Shown: positions 17,799-27,023 of the stretch, one piece after another | Numbering within the stretch: position 1 is the stretch's first letter | Layout of the letters: the number at the start of each line of letters is the position of its first letter | Translations under genes and position numbers: made by a program | Notes under the pieces: generated by a model | Seen by the model: the letters and a program-made list of their open reading frames with translations, nothing else | The model's database searches: none | What the model was told of the DNA's origin: nothing | NCBI RefSeq assembly: GCF_011388195.1 | Contig: NZ_CP049990.1 | Span: 806,001 to 870,000 of the forward strand | Direction: 5' to 3' | Length of the DNA stretch: 64,000 nt | Source of the DNA: Pusillimonas sp. DMV24BSW_D | GTDB lineage: Bacteria > Pseudomonadota > Gammaproteobacteria > Burkholderiales > Burkholderiaceae_B

Positions 17799-18659
17799 AT
17801 GCGTATTTGCCGTTACGACGACAATCGATTAGGCGTGGTCAAAGATGACCGCGTTTTTGATGTAACCGAAGCACTCGATGCCATTCCGGCGCCTGCGGGT
17901 TATCCGTTGCCCACGCACGATTTGCTGATCGCCAATTTAGACAAGGTACGCGCGCGCATCGACGCCGTGCTGCCCAATGCCGCTTCCAAGGCTATTAATG
18001 ACGTTAAGTTCCTGAGCCCGATCGCCAACCCAGGCAAGCTGGTCGCGGCGCCGGTGAACTACCTGAAGCATTTGCAGGAAGCGCGCAGCGACGAAGCCAT
18101 CCATCATAGCAACCAAGTATTGGAAATTCAGAAAATCGGTTTGTTCCTGAAGGCAACCAGCTCTTTAATTGGCGCCGGTGAACCCGTTAAGGTGCGTCAC
18201 CACGACCGTCGCAACGACCACGAAATCGAGCTGGCCGTTATTATCGGCAAGCCCGGTACCAACATTAAAAAAGAAAACGCCTGGGATCACATTGCCGCTT
18301 ATTCCATTGGCCTGGACATGACGGTTCGCGGCCCGGAAGAGCGCAGCCTGCGTAAATCGGTTGATACCTACAGCGTGTTGGGTCCCTGGATGGTGACCGC
18401 CGATGAAATGGGTGATGCCACCCAGTTGGGTTTTCATCTGACGGTCAACGATGAAGACCGCCAAAAGGCTAACACGAAAGATTTGGTTTTGGATATTCCT
18501 GAACTGATTGAATATGCGTCGGCTTTTTATACCCTGCATCCAGGTGATGTCATTTACACTGGAACACCGGAAGGTGTGGGCCCGGTTAAACCCGGCGACA
18601 CCATTATGGCTGAATTCGAAAAAATCGGCCGCATGTATGTTGCCGTTGAGTCAGCCTGA
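17799..18659 (+). CDS. Fumarylpyruvate / maleylpyruvate hydrolase (FAH family)
   Basis: A 286-aa fumarylacetoacetate-hydrolase-family protein. The metal site is visible in DHEIELAVIIGKPG (E-x-E near residue 142), with conserved GLDMTVRG, PWMVTADEM and GDVIYTGTPEGVGPVKPGD. In this setting it should hydrolyse the ring-opening product of gentisate to pyruvate plus fumarate or maleate. The ATG at 17799 is preceded by AACAGGAG, so the longer upstream reading is not used. No maleylpyruvate isomerase gene is found in the operon, so it may act directly on maleylpyruvate. It is the first gene of the operon, 33 bp before gentisate dioxygenase. Confidence 0.88.
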   Translation: MRICRYDDNRLGVVKDDRVFDVTEALDAIPAPAGYPLPTHDLLIANLDKVRARIDAVLPNAASKAINDVKFLSPIANPGKLVAAPVNYLKHLQEARSDEAIHHSNQVLEIQKIGLFLKATSSLIGAGEPVKVRHHDRRNDHEIELAVIIGKPGTNIKKENAWDHIAAYSIGLDMTVRGPEERSLRKSVDTYSVLGPWMVTADEMGDATQLGFHLTVNDEDRQKANTKDLVLDIPELIEYASAFYTLHPGDVIYTGTPEGVGPVKPGDTIMAEFEKIGRMYVAVESA

Positions 18660-18692
18660 TACACCCTGACGCACACTAGGCAGGAGACAATT

Positions 18693-19742
18693 ATGAATGC
18701 ACCTCATCCCGTTAATAACGTTGCCGATCGCGAAGCTTTCTACAAGAAAATCGACGGCGCAAGCATGACGCCCTTGTGGGAAGTGTTACATAACATCGTA
18801 ACGCCGCTTCCTCAAACACAAGCGGCGCCGCATGTATGGAAATGGGAAAAAAGCTACCCGTGGCTACTTGAAGCGGGTGGCTTGATTTCGGCGATGGAGG
18901 CTGAGCGCCGTGTACTGGTTCTTGAGAACCCGGCATTGCGTGGGAAAACGCGTATCACCAATAGTTTGTACGCGGGTTTGCAGCTGATTATGCCGGGTGA
19001 GGTTGCGCCTGCCCATCGTCATTCGCAGTCGGCCTTGCGCTTTATTCTGCATGGTTCGGGTGCTTATACCGCTGTTCAGGGTGAAAAGGTCACCATGAAC
19101 GTGGGCGACTTCGTCATTACCCCATCCTGGACGTTCCACGATCACGGCAATCCATCCGATGAGCCCATGGTGTGGCTCGATGGTCTGGATCTGGCCATCG
19201 TGGAATTGTTCGACGCACAGTTCATGGAAAAGGGCGAGGAACATAGTCAGGAAACGAACGTTGAAGCGGGTACGAACCTGGCTGAGTTCGGCAACACTAT
19301 GAAGCCGGTTGAATACAAAGCGCGTTCCAAAACATCGCCGCTGTTCTGGTATCCCTATGAACGCACGCGCGAAGCATTGGAAACGATGCGTCGTTTCGGA
19401 GCGCTGAATGAGTGCTGGGGCCACAAACTGCAGTACACCAATCCGGTAACGGGTGATTGGGCCATGCCGACCATGGGTCAGTTCATGCAGCTGATGCCCA
19501 AGGGCTTTAAAGGGCGTCCTTATCGTTCAACCGATTCAACGATTTATGTTGCGGTTGAAGGCTCCGGGCGTTGTGTGGTGAACGGCCAGGTTCTCGAGTT
19601 CGGTCCGAAAGATGTGCTTGTTTGTCCGTCTTGGTTGCCGTACCACTTTGAAATCGACGAAGGCGATGATGCCGTGTTGTTCAGCTACTCCGATCGTCCG
19701 GCGCAGCAAGCGCTTGATCTGTGGCGTGAGCAAATCGGCTAA
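18693..19742 (+). CDS. Gentisate 1,2-dioxygenase
   Basis: A 349-aa bicupin enzyme of the usual length. The N-terminal cupin has the Fe(II) ligands in PAHRHSQSALRFILHGSGAYT (about residues 106-126) and a third His in the TFHDHGNPSDEPMVWLDGLD segment; the second cupin (STIYVAVEGSGRCVVNGQVLEFGPKDVLVCPSW) lacks the full ligand set, as in the family. It cleaves gentisate between the carboxyl- and hydroxyl-bearing carbons to maleylpyruvate, in the cytoplasm. It lies between the FAH hydrolase and the ring hydroxylase, which fits a 3-hydroxybenzoate or salicylate route. Confidence 0.93.
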   Translation: MNAPHPVNNVADREAFYKKIDGASMTPLWEVLHNIVTPLPQTQAAPHVWKWEKSYPWLLEAGGLISAMEAERRVLVLENPALRGKTRITNSLYAGLQLIMPGEVAPAHRHSQSALRFILHGSGAYTAVQGEKVTMNVGDFVITPSWTFHDHGNPSDEPMVWLDGLDLAIVELFDAQFMEKGEEHSQETNVEAGTNLAEFGNTMKPVEYKARSKTSPLFWYPYERTREALETMRRFGALNECWGHKLQYTNPVTGDWAMPTMGQFMQLMPKGFKGRPYRSTDSTIYVAVEGSGRCVVNGQVLEFGPKDVLVCPSWLPYHFEIDEGDDAVLFSYSDRPAQQALDLWREQIG

Positions 19743-19853
19743 GTACCGGCTTTAGTTTTAATCAGCAAATTTGAATTGTTTCTAAATGGGGCGAAGGGCC
19801 CCAGGGGTGTTGTCGTCTCTGCGATTTCAGCATCCTGGTGAAAGGGAGTGGTT

Positions 19854-21044
19854 ATGAGTTCAGCAGACAACCTGCCGTTTATCGTTGCAGGGGGTGGCAT
19901 TGGCGGCCTTTGTGCAGGCCTGGCGTTGGCACGCAAGGGCCTTCCGGTGAAAGTGCTGGAGCGCGCGCCTGAAATTGGCGAAATTGGTTATGGCATTCAG
20001 ATTGCGCCGAATGGCCATGCAATTCTGAAAAAGCTCGGCGTCATGGAAATTCTGGAGCCCCAGGTGTTTTATCCGGATGCGTTGATTCTGGTCGATGCCA
20101 TCGATTTGAAGGAAGTATCGCGCATTCAGTTGAAAGATCGTTTTGTCGACCGCTACAAGTATCCTTATTTTGTGGTGCACCGTCGCGATTTGCATGCCGC
20201 TTTGGTTGAAACCTGCCGGCGTGAGCCCCATTTCTCGTTCGAGGAAGGCGAGGTCGACAGTTATGAGCAGCGCGATGGTTATGTTGAAGTCAATTGCAGC
20301 GACGGCCGTACGATGCAGGCGCGCGCGATGATTGGTTGTGAGGGCTTGCGCTCTAAAACGCGTGCCCGCATTGTGGGTGACACCCCACGCTCTACCGGTT
20401 ATGTGGTGTACCGCGGCTTGGTGCCTGTAGAGGAAATCTCCAATAAAGAATATTTGAATTCGATGGTAGTGTACGGTGGGCCGGGTTGCCACATTGTTCA
20501 ATATCGTTTGCGCGGCGGTACGGTCATGAATAATGTGGCTACGTTCCAAAGCCCGGCGTATGCGCGCGGTGAAACAGACTACGGCGGTGTGGAAGAATTC
20601 AAGGCTGCTTACGACAAGTGTGCGCCCGAAGTGCGTGACATGTTGAAATATTTTGCGTTGGATAAAAACTGGTTGTTGCACGATGTTCAGCCTGCAACCA
20701 ACTGGACCGACGGCAACGTGACGTTGTTGGGTGATTCGGCGCACGCCACGCTTCAGTATTTGGCGCAAGGTGCCATTATGGCAATGGAAGACGCGCTGGT
20801 GATGGCGCACGAAGTGGCGCAGCAACCTAATAATGTGAACGCAGCGTTCATGAAGTATCAGGATCAGCGCTTGAACAGGACGGCGCGTGTCATTACCACG
20901 GCGCGGCTGTTTGGTGCCATTGTGCATGCTCGTGAAGGTGAGCGCCTGTTGCGTAATGAACTTGCCAAGAGTCGCGATGTCGATATTCCATGGGAAGTCG
21001 ATTGGTTGTATCAGGGCGCGAATTTGCTCGACAAGATCGACTGA
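19854..21044 (+). CDS. FAD-dependent 3-hydroxybenzoate 6-hydroxylase-type monooxygenase
   Basis: A 396-aa class A flavoprotein hydroxylase. It shows the FAD fingerprint VAGGGIGGLCAGLALARKG near the N-terminus, the family RRDLHAALVE motif, and LLGDSAHATLQYLAQGAIMAMEDA at about residue 285 (second FAD motif). The EIGYGIQIAPNGH segment resembles 3-hydroxybenzoate 6-hydroxylases of the MhbM/XlnD type rather than salicylate 1-hydroxylases. The expected product is gentisate, the substrate of the preceding gene. The ATG at 19854 has AAGGGAG six bases upstream; a GTG at 19848 is in frame but inside that site. The exact substrate (3-hydroxybenzoate or salicylate) is inferred. Confidence 0.82.
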   Translation: MSSADNLPFIVAGGGIGGLCAGLALARKGLPVKVLERAPEIGEIGYGIQIAPNGHAILKKLGVMEILEPQVFYPDALILVDAIDLKEVSRIQLKDRFVDRYKYPYFVVHRRDLHAALVETCRREPHFSFEEGEVDSYEQRDGYVEVNCSDGRTMQARAMIGCEGLRSKTRARIVGDTPRSTGYVVYRGLVPVEEISNKEYLNSMVVYGGPGCHIVQYRLRGGTVMNNVATFQSPAYARGETDYGGVEEFKAAYDKCAPEVRDMLKYFALDKNWLLHDVQPATNWTDGNVTLLGDSAHATLQYLAQGAIMAMEDALVMAHEVAQQPNNVNAAFMKYQDQRLNRTARVITTARLFGAIVHAREGERLLRNELAKSRDVDIPWEVDWLYQGANLLDKID

Positions 21045-21151
21045 GTTTGTGGCTGAGTTAGGAAAACCAAAAAGGAGCTAAAGGGTTTTCAAGAAGTGTC
21101 GTAGTAAATAGGTGTTGTAGTTTTAATTCAAACGATAACGGAGACATAGCT

Positions 21152-22336
21152 ATGAAAAAGCGTTTTTTCCTGCGCACGTTGGTTGGCGCAATGGCAGTAG
21201 CAGCAATTGGTTTTCAGGCCCCTCAAGTCAGGGCGGCTGAAGAGCCCTTCAAGGTTGGCTTGATTGTGCCGATGACGGGTGCTTTCGCCTCGACCGGCCG
21301 TCAGGTCTATGCCGGTGCTCAGGCTTATATGGAACACCACGGCGATACGGTTGCCGGGCGTAAAGTTGAAATCATTCTGAAAGACGACGGCGGTGTTGCT
21401 GCTAATTCGCGCAAGCTGGCCCAGGAACTGATTGTGAACGACGACGTTGATGTCATTGCCGGTTTCGGCCTGACGCCAATCGCGTTGGCGGTTGCGCCGG
21501 TTGCCACCGAGTCGGAAACCCCCATGGTGATCATGGCGGCCCAAACGCAAACCGTTACCAATGCTTCGCCTTTCATTACGCGAACCAGCGGCACCATTAA
21601 GCAGGTTACCTCGGGTATTGCTCAGTGGGCGGTGGAAAACGACATTAAAACAGCCGTTACGCTGGTGCCCGATTATGCGCCGGGTTACGAATCGGAAGAG
21701 TCATTCAAAAAATACTTCCTGGAAGGCGGTGGCAAAATTCTTGAAGAAATCCGCGTGCCTATGCGCAATCCCGACTTCGCACCGTTCTTGCAGCGTGTAC
21801 GTGACTTAAAGCCTGATGCGTTGTTCGTGATGTTGCCTGCCGGCCCCGGTGCGGCATTGATGAAACAGTATGGTCAGCGCGGTTTGGCTGAAGCCGGTAT
21901 CAAGTTGATTGGTCATGGCGCCATTACCGATGATGACAACCTGAATGAAGGTGGTGCGGCGGCGTTAGGTGCGATTACCTCCGATTACTACTCCAATCAT
22001 CATGATTCCGAATTGAATCGCAAGTTCAAGGAAACCTACAAGAAGTTCGACCCCACCAGTCGTGCCAACTTCTTTGGTGTTGCCGGCTACGATGGCATGC
22101 AGCTTATTTACGAAGCGCTGAAGAAGAGCGATGGTAAGGCGGAAGGCATGGCGCTGGTTGATGCCATGAAAGGTCTTTCCTTTGAAAGCCCACGTGGCCC
22201 GGTTACGTTGGATCCTGAATATCGCGATTTCATTCAGAACATTTACATGCGCGAAGTCAAAAAAGTGGGCGATGAATACCACAACGTTGAGTTCGATGTT
22301 GTTGAAAACGTTAACGCTGTAGGCGAAGCCAAGTAA
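21152..22336 (+). CDS. Liv-type ABC transporter periplasmic binding protein (gentisate operon)
   Basis: A 394-aa exported receptor. The signal peptide MKKRFFLRTLVGAMAVAAIGF ends near ...VRAAEEPF. The mature protein starts FKVGLIVPMTGAFASTGRQVYAGAQAYMEHHGDTVAGRKVEIILKDDGG, the usual opening of Peripla_BP_6 receptors. Position inside the gentisate operon suggests an aromatic acid (3-hydroxybenzoate or similar) as ligand rather than an amino acid; this is inference. A good purine-rich site (ACGGAG) precedes the ATG. The permease ATG overlaps its stop codon by one base. Confidence 0.88.
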   Translation: MKKRFFLRTLVGAMAVAAIGFQAPQVRAAEEPFKVGLIVPMTGAFASTGRQVYAGAQAYMEHHGDTVAGRKVEIILKDDGGVAANSRKLAQELIVNDDVDVIAGFGLTPIALAVAPVATESETPMVIMAAQTQTVTNASPFITRTSGTIKQVTSGIAQWAVENDIKTAVTLVPDYAPGYESEESFKKYFLEGGGKILEEIRVPMRNPDFAPFLQRVRDLKPDALFVMLPAGPGAALMKQYGQRGLAEAGIKLIGHGAITDDDNLNEGGAAALGAITSDYYSNHHDSELNRKFKETYKKFDPTSRANFFGVAGYDGMQLIYEALKKSDGKAEGMALVDAMKGLSFESPRGPVTLDPEYRDFIQNIYMREVKKVGDEYHNVEFDVVENVNAVGEAK

Positions 22337-23208
22337 TGTTGACCATACTTTTTGACGGCGTCGCGTATGGGATGCTGTTGTTTGTACTGGCCATTGGTTT
22401 GTCCGTGACGCTTGGGTTGATGAACTTCATCAACCTGGCGCACGGCGCCTTTGCCATGGCAGGGGGGTACACCACGGTTCTGCTGATGCGGAACTACGAT
22501 GTCCCCTTCCTGTGGTGCATGCCCATCGCATTTATTGTGGCGGCGGTGTTGGGGGCCGTGCTGGAGCGCACGTTGTATCGCCCCATGTATAACAAACCGC
22601 CGCTTGATCAAGTGTTGTTTTCAATTGGCCTGGCATTTATTGCCGTGACGGCGGTTGATTACAGTATTGGCTCAAGCGAGCAAATTATTCAGTTGCCCGA
22701 ATGGTTGCGTGGGCGCAGTGAAATTGCGATTGGCGATCAGATTCTGGCTATGGGCCATTACCGGATTCTTATTATTGCTATCTGCGTGGCGCTGGCGTTC
22801 GTGCTGCAATACATATTGAACAAAACACGTTTCGGCAGCCGCTTGCGTGCGGCCGTTGATGACCAGCGCGTGGCAGACGGCCTGGGTATCAATGTGAATG
22901 TGGTGTTTTTCTCCACGTTTGCATTCGGCTCCGGTTTGGCTGGGCTGGGTGGCGCACTGGGTGCGCAGGTATTGGGTCTTGACCCGACCTTTCCATTCAA
23001 ATTCATGATCTATTTCCTTATTGTAGTGGCGATCGGCGGAACGTCGTCTCTTACCGGTCCGCTGCTGGCGTCGCTCTTGCTGGGGATCGCCGATGTGGCA
23101 GGCAAATACTACATTCCGGAATTAGGGTCTTTCATTGTGTATATCGTAATGATTGTCATGCTCTTGTGGCGTCCTCAAGGGTTGTTTGCGACCAGAGGGA
23201 GTAAATAG
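22336..23208 (+). CDS. Liv-type ABC permease, LivH subunit
   Basis: A 290-aa membrane protein with about eight helices. It has the family motif around residues 195-215 (FSTFAFGSGLAGLGGALGAQV) and VVAIGGTSSLTGPLLASLLLG, which hold the EAA-like loop that contacts the ATPases. It pairs with the LivM subunit encoded 3 bp downstream to form the channel of the aromatic-acid uptake system. Start overlaps the stop of the binding-protein gene by one base. Confidence 0.92.
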   Translation: MLTILFDGVAYGMLLFVLAIGLSVTLGLMNFINLAHGAFAMAGGYTTVLLMRNYDVPFLWCMPIAFIVAAVLGAVLERTLYRPMYNKPPLDQVLFSIGLAFIAVTAVDYSIGSSEQIIQLPEWLRGRSEIAIGDQILAMGHYRILIIAICVALAFVLQYILNKTRFGSRLRAAVDDQRVADGLGINVNVVFFSTFAFGSGLAGLGGALGAQVLGLDPTFPFKFMIYFLIVVAIGGTSSLTGPLLASLLLGIADVAGKYYIPELGSFIVYIVMIVMLLWRPQGLFATRGSK

Positions 23209-23210
23209 CC

Positions 23211-24179
23211 ATGAGTGACGTTCAATCTACGTTGTTGCGTAATACGCGCTTCAGGATCTGGGAGCCGTTCTTCTGGGTTGTCCCATTTGTGGTTTTGGCG
23301 CTGTTTCCAGGGCAGTCGTTTCTGATTAATCAAATGGCGATTATGGCACTGTATGCCATTTCGCTCGACCTGATTCTGGGCTACACCGGCATTATGTCGT
23401 TGGGCCACGCTGCCTTCTTTGGTTTGGGTGCTTATGCCGCCGGCTTGTTTTGCATTCATGTTTCCCCCGATCCGATCATCGGGCTGGTGGCAGGCATGGT
23501 GGTGGCTGGGATTGGTGGGCTTATCTTCAGTGTTACCGTACTGAGGGGAACCCACTTGACGGTGGTGATGGTCACCTTGGGGGTGTCATTAATACTTTAC
23601 GAGTTGGCCAACTACCTAACTGGTTTGACCGGGGGGGCAGACGGTTTGCAGGGTGTCGATATGGCGCCTATCTTCGGCATTTTCAAGTTTAAGTTCGACG
23701 GCATTACGGCGGCTTACTATTCGCTGGTTGTGTTGTTGGTTTTCTTGTTCATTTGCCGGCGACTGGCGCATTCACCCTTTGGTTTCAGCCTGAAGGCGAT
23801 TCGCGACAATCGCTTGCGCGCCACGGCCATCGGCATTAGTGCCGAGCGCCGCATCATACTGATTTACACCATTGCCGGCGCCATTGCCGGTGTGGCGGGG
23901 GCGGTGCAGGCGCAAAGCATGAACTTTGCCTCGTTGGAAGTGTTTTCTTTCGAGAAATCGGCCGATGTGTTGTTAATGGTTGTGATTGGCGGCACCGCAT
24001 GGGTATACGGCGGTTTTGTAGGGGCAATTGTGTTCAGTGGCCTGCACCATATTTTGTCCGACATCACGCCGCAATACTGGACCTTCTGGGTTGGTTTGTT
24101 CCTGGTTGTGTTAATGCGGGTAGGGCGCGACCGCTTGTTGCGCCCCTGGACCTGGTTCAGGAGGGAAACACATGGCTGA
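23211..24179 (+). CDS. Liv-type ABC permease, LivM subunit
   Basis: A 322-aa polytopic protein. Typical LivM features are seen: YAISLDLILGYTGIMSLGHAAFFGLGAYAAGL after the first helices and SPFGFSLKAIRDNRLRATAIGISAERR (coupling loop) near residue 185-210, followed by IAGVAGAVQAQ. It forms a heterodimer with LivH. Its end overlaps the ATG of the LivG gene by 8 nt. Confidence 0.92.
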   Translation: MSDVQSTLLRNTRFRIWEPFFWVVPFVVLALFPGQSFLINQMAIMALYAISLDLILGYTGIMSLGHAAFFGLGAYAAGLFCIHVSPDPIIGLVAGMVVAGIGGLIFSVTVLRGTHLTVVMVTLGVSLILYELANYLTGLTGGADGLQGVDMAPIFGIFKFKFDGITAAYYSLVVLLVFLFICRRLAHSPFGFSLKAIRDNRLRATAIGISAERRIILIYTIAGAIAGVAGAVQAQSMNFASLEVFSFEKSADVLLMVVIGGTAWVYGGFVGAIVFSGLHHILSDITPQYWTFWVGLFLVVLMRVGRDRLLRPWTWFRRETHG

Positions 24180-24960
24180 AACCGAATACGCATTCTCGGC
24201 AACGGGCCTGGTGAAGCGGTTCGGCGGGATCACCGCCATCGATAACGTCACGTTGAATTTGCGCAAAGGGGCCCGTCATGCCTTAATCGGTCCGAACGGC
24301 GCAGGGAAAACCACCTTTGTTAACTTGCTCACCGGCGTGTTGGAGCCCACGGAAGGGACGATTCTGCTGGAAGGCGATGATGTTACCGACTTGCCGGTGC
24401 ACCAGCGGGTTAAGCGCGGCATGGTGCGTACTTTTCAGATCAACCAGCTGTTCGACGACTTAACCCCGCTTGAAACGCTGGCGCTGACGGTATCCGAACA
24501 TCAGGGTCTGGGCGGCAAGCTGTGGCAGTTGCTGGGGTCGAACAAAGCCGTCATGGATCGCTGCGATGAATTGCTTGAGCAATTCAAGTTGAAAGATGTG
24601 ATGAATCAGCCGACGCATGTATTGCCATACGGCAAGCGTCGTCAGTTGGAAATTGCCATTGCCCTGGCGTGTAATCCACGTGTGCTGTTGCTTGATGAGC
24701 CGGTGGCGGGCGTGCCCGAAGGGGAACGTCAGGATCTGCTGGCGATTATCGACGCGTTGCCTAAAGACGTATCCATTTTGCTTATTGAACACGACATGGA
24801 TTTGGTGTTCAGCTTTGCCACTCGCATGACGGTGTTGGTGAACGGTGCGCTGTTAACGGAAGCCGATCCGGAAACTATTGCCAACGACCCGCGTGTTAAA
24901 GAGGTTTATCTTGGGCACGGAGAGCCAAGCGAGCTGGTAAAGGAGGTGGCAGGTGGCTGA
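24172..24960 (+). CDS. Liv-type ABC ATPase, LivG subunit
   Basis: A 262-aa ATP-binding subunit. Walker A GPNGAGKTTFVNLLTG (about residues 39-54) and Walker B VLLLDEPVAGVPEGE are clear. The signature position reads LPYGKRRQLEIA, the LSYG-type form of LivG, and the switch His lies in LLIEHDMDLV. It energises uptake by LivHM in the cytoplasm. It overlaps both flanking genes by 8 nt. Confidence 0.92.
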   Translation: MAETEYAFSATGLVKRFGGITAIDNVTLNLRKGARHALIGPNGAGKTTFVNLLTGVLEPTEGTILLEGDDVTDLPVHQRVKRGMVRTFQINQLFDDLTPLETLALTVSEHQGLGGKLWQLLGSNKAVMDRCDELLEQFKLKDVMNQPTHVLPYGKRRQLEIAIALACNPRVLLLDEPVAGVPEGERQDLLAIIDALPKDVSILLIEHDMDLVFSFATRMTVLVNGALLTEADPETIANDPRVKEVYLGHGEPSELVKEVAGG

Positions 24961-25657
24961 ACTGCTGAGAATGGAAGGGGTAAGCGCCGGCTACGCTGGT
25001 GCGGTGGTGTTGCAGGATATTTCCCTGTCAATGGAAGAGGGCCAAACGTTGGCTTTGCTTGGGCGTAACGGCACGGGCAAAACAACGCTCATTAATACCA
25101 TTGTGGGAGTGACCCAGCAGTACAAGGGCGGTATCGAACTCTTGGGTAAGCCGTTGCAAAAGTTGAATCCTTATCAACGTGCGGCGGCCGGTATCGGGTG
25201 GGTACCGCAAGAACGAAATATTTTTAAATCGTTAACCGTACACGAGAACTTAACGGCGATTGAGCGACCGGGCCCATGGTCGCCTAATCGTGTGTATGAG
25301 ATGTTCCCGCGCCTGGCCGAACGTAAAGAGAACATGGGTACGCAGTTGTCGGGTGGTGAGCAGCAAATGCTGGCGATTGGCCGGGCATTGGTGCTGAACC
25401 CCAAGTTGCTGCTGCTTGATGAGCCCACCGAAGGTTTGGCTCCGATTCTGGTTGAAGAGGTTATCCAGGGTATTCGTCGGGTTACGCGCGACGAGGGGCT
25501 GAGTGCCATTATTGTGGAACAGCATCCGCAGCTTATTCTGGCTATTTCAGAGCGGGCTGTGGTGTTGGATCGGGGTACGGTGGTGCATGAAGGCACTGCC
25601 GCCGAGTTGCGTGACGATCACGACAAGTTGAATCACTTGTTGGGTGTTGCGCGTTAA
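24953..25657 (+). CDS. Liv-type ABC ATPase, LivF subunit
   Basis: A 234-aa ATPase with Walker A GRNGTGKTTLINT, signature LSGGEQQMLAIGRAL, Walker B LLLLDEPTEGLAP and switch region IIVEQHPQ. It is the second nucleotide-binding subunit of this transporter. It ends the gentisate-transport operon; a strong intrinsic terminator begins 37 bp after its stop. Confidence 0.93.
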   Translation: MAELLRMEGVSAGYAGAVVLQDISLSMEEGQTLALLGRNGTGKTTLINTIVGVTQQYKGGIELLGKPLQKLNPYQRAAAGIGWVPQERNIFKSLTVHENLTAIERPGPWSPNRVYEMFPRLAERKENMGTQLSGGEQQMLAIGRALVLNPKLLLLDEPTEGLAPILVEEVIQGIRRVTRDEGLSAIIVEQHPQLILAISERAVVLDRGTVVHEGTAAELRDDHDKLNHLLGVAR

Positions 25658-25693
25658 GTGTTGTAAGGGCTTGTTGTAAAAGCCTCCGGTATT

Positions 25694-25722
25694 GCCCCCG
25701 CTTTTGCGGGGGCTCTTTTTTT
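25694..25722 (+). terminator. Intrinsic terminator of the gentisate/transport operon
   Basis: GCCCCCGC at 25694-25701 pairs perfectly with GCGGGGGC at 25706-25713 across a TTTT loop and is followed by TCTTTTTTT. This is a textbook rho-independent terminator at the end of the plus-strand operon, before the convergent Rieske gene. Confidence 0.93.
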
Positions 25723-25753
25723 GGTGCGCCCCGGTTAGCGCACCTTTGGCAAG

Positions 25754-26803
25754 TTAGGCTGCGGAGGCCGCGCTTTCTTCCTGTTCTTGCTTGACCAGGC
25801 GTTCAATAATGCGCCGGGCTTGTACGCCGCCGGAATCAATGTTCAACATCAGCAGGCGTCGGCCGGGGTTGGCTTCAAGGTTGCGTTGCTGTGCTTCAAG
25901 AACGTCGACGTCTTGCAGGAAAATACGTTTATGTTCTTTCTGGATATTACCGGTGAGCGCCGTGTCTTGTGGGTTGAAGTTGCGCGCCATACCCCAGAAG
26001 TACCAGGTGGTGGTTTCGGTTTCAGGGGTGATGAAGTCGATAATGATTGAACGGGCCTTGTGCTGTTGAGGCGCATTGACGCCCCCCTTGCCAACGTGTG
26101 CCACGCCCACGTCGATCAGTACGTGGCTGGGTGGGCTGAAGTGTGATTCCTGCCAGCGCTCAACCTCGGCGGTGGGGTCGGCACCGTTTTGCTTCAATGC
26201 GAATTGCCAGAACGGCGGGGGGTGAATGCCTTCCATGTAGCGGCTGGTAATAACGCTGTCGCCTTCCACCGCTGTGTTCACAGGCGACTCGTCGATTTCC
26301 TCTTGCCCAATGCTGTCGGTGTGTACATAGGTTTCATGGGTGAGGTCCATGAGGTTGTCGATAATAAGGCGATAGTCGCACTTAACATGGAACAGTCCGC
26401 CGCCGTATGCCCACTCGGGATTGTTTTCCCATTCAAACGAAGGCACCAGGCTTTCGTCGGCTTTGTCGGGGTCGCCCGGCCAAACCCAGATAAAGTTATT
26501 GCGCTCAACAACGGCGTAACGCTTAACGCACGGAAAGCCGCCCACGCGTTGCATTGGCATGGCAACGGGTTTGCCTTCACAGCCCATCACCAGGCCATGG
26601 TAACCGCACACCAGATTACCGTCTTCCACGTACCCCAAAGACAGTGCCGCGCCCCGATGTGGACAGAAGTCTTCCACTGCGCAAACCTTATTATCTTTAC
26701 CGCGATAAAACGCAATGCGTTCACCACAAATTTGTCGCCCTAATGGTTTGTCTGCAATTTCATCGGGGGTGCAGGCAACGTACCACGTGTTCTTCAAATA
26801 CAT
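25754..26803 (-). CDS. VanA-like Rieske oxygenase (aromatic O-demethylase type), no reductase nearby
   Basis: A 349-aa oxygenase component. The Rieske [2Fe-2S] ligands are C47-P-H49 and C66-G-Y-H69; the mononuclear iron motif is D153-L-T-H156-E-T-Y-V-H161. Length and layout match vanillate O-demethylase oxygenases and related dicamba or 3-O-methylgallate demethylases. It needs a VanB-type flavin/ferredoxin reductase, which is not adjacent. The substrate could be vanillate or another methoxylated or carboxylated aromatic; nearby CoA ligases and gal genes fit a lignin-type aromatic but do not prove it. The ATG has GGAGAGAGA upstream. Confidence 0.8.
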   Translation of the reverse strand: MYLKNTWYVACTPDEIADKPLGRQICGERIAFYRGKDNKVCAVEDFCPHRGAALSLGYVEDGNLVCGYHGLVMGCEGKPVAMPMQRVGGFPCVKRYAVVERNNFIWVWPGDPDKADESLVPSFEWENNPEWAYGGGLFHVKCDYRLIIDNLMDLTHETYVHTDSIGQEEIDESPVNTAVEGDSVITSRYMEGIHPPPFWQFALKQNGADPTAEVERWQESHFSPPSHVLIDVGVAHVGKGGVNAPQQHKARSIIIDFITPETETTTWYFWGMARNFNPQDTALTGNIQKEHKRIFLQDVDVLEAQQRNLEANPGRRLLMLNIDSGGVQARRIIERLVKQEQEESAASAA

Positions 26804-27023
26804 TTTGTGTCTCTCTCCATTTGGTTTGGATTCCGTATCGGAAGCCGGAAATTGATTTCAAGTGATTAAAAAAAGAACTTGCATCAGAACGCTTTAGCGG
26901 TATTTTGATGTTGCGAAAAGACGTATGAGTTCTTTTTTTTATAATAATTTAATCTTGCCTAATATATTGATATATATACATTTTTTAGGAACTCTAGCAG
27001 AAAATGCATAAATTCCCAAATGA
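26804..27023. promoter_or_regulatory. Strongly AT-rich intergenic stretch upstream of the VanA-like gene
   Basis: These 220 bp contain TTTTTTTTATAATAATTTAATC and TATATTGATATATATACATTTTTTAG-like runs near 26930-26990, far more AT-rich than the surroundings. The segment holds the promoter of the minus-strand oxygenase. No clean palindrome longer than a few bases was found. Confidence 0.4.
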
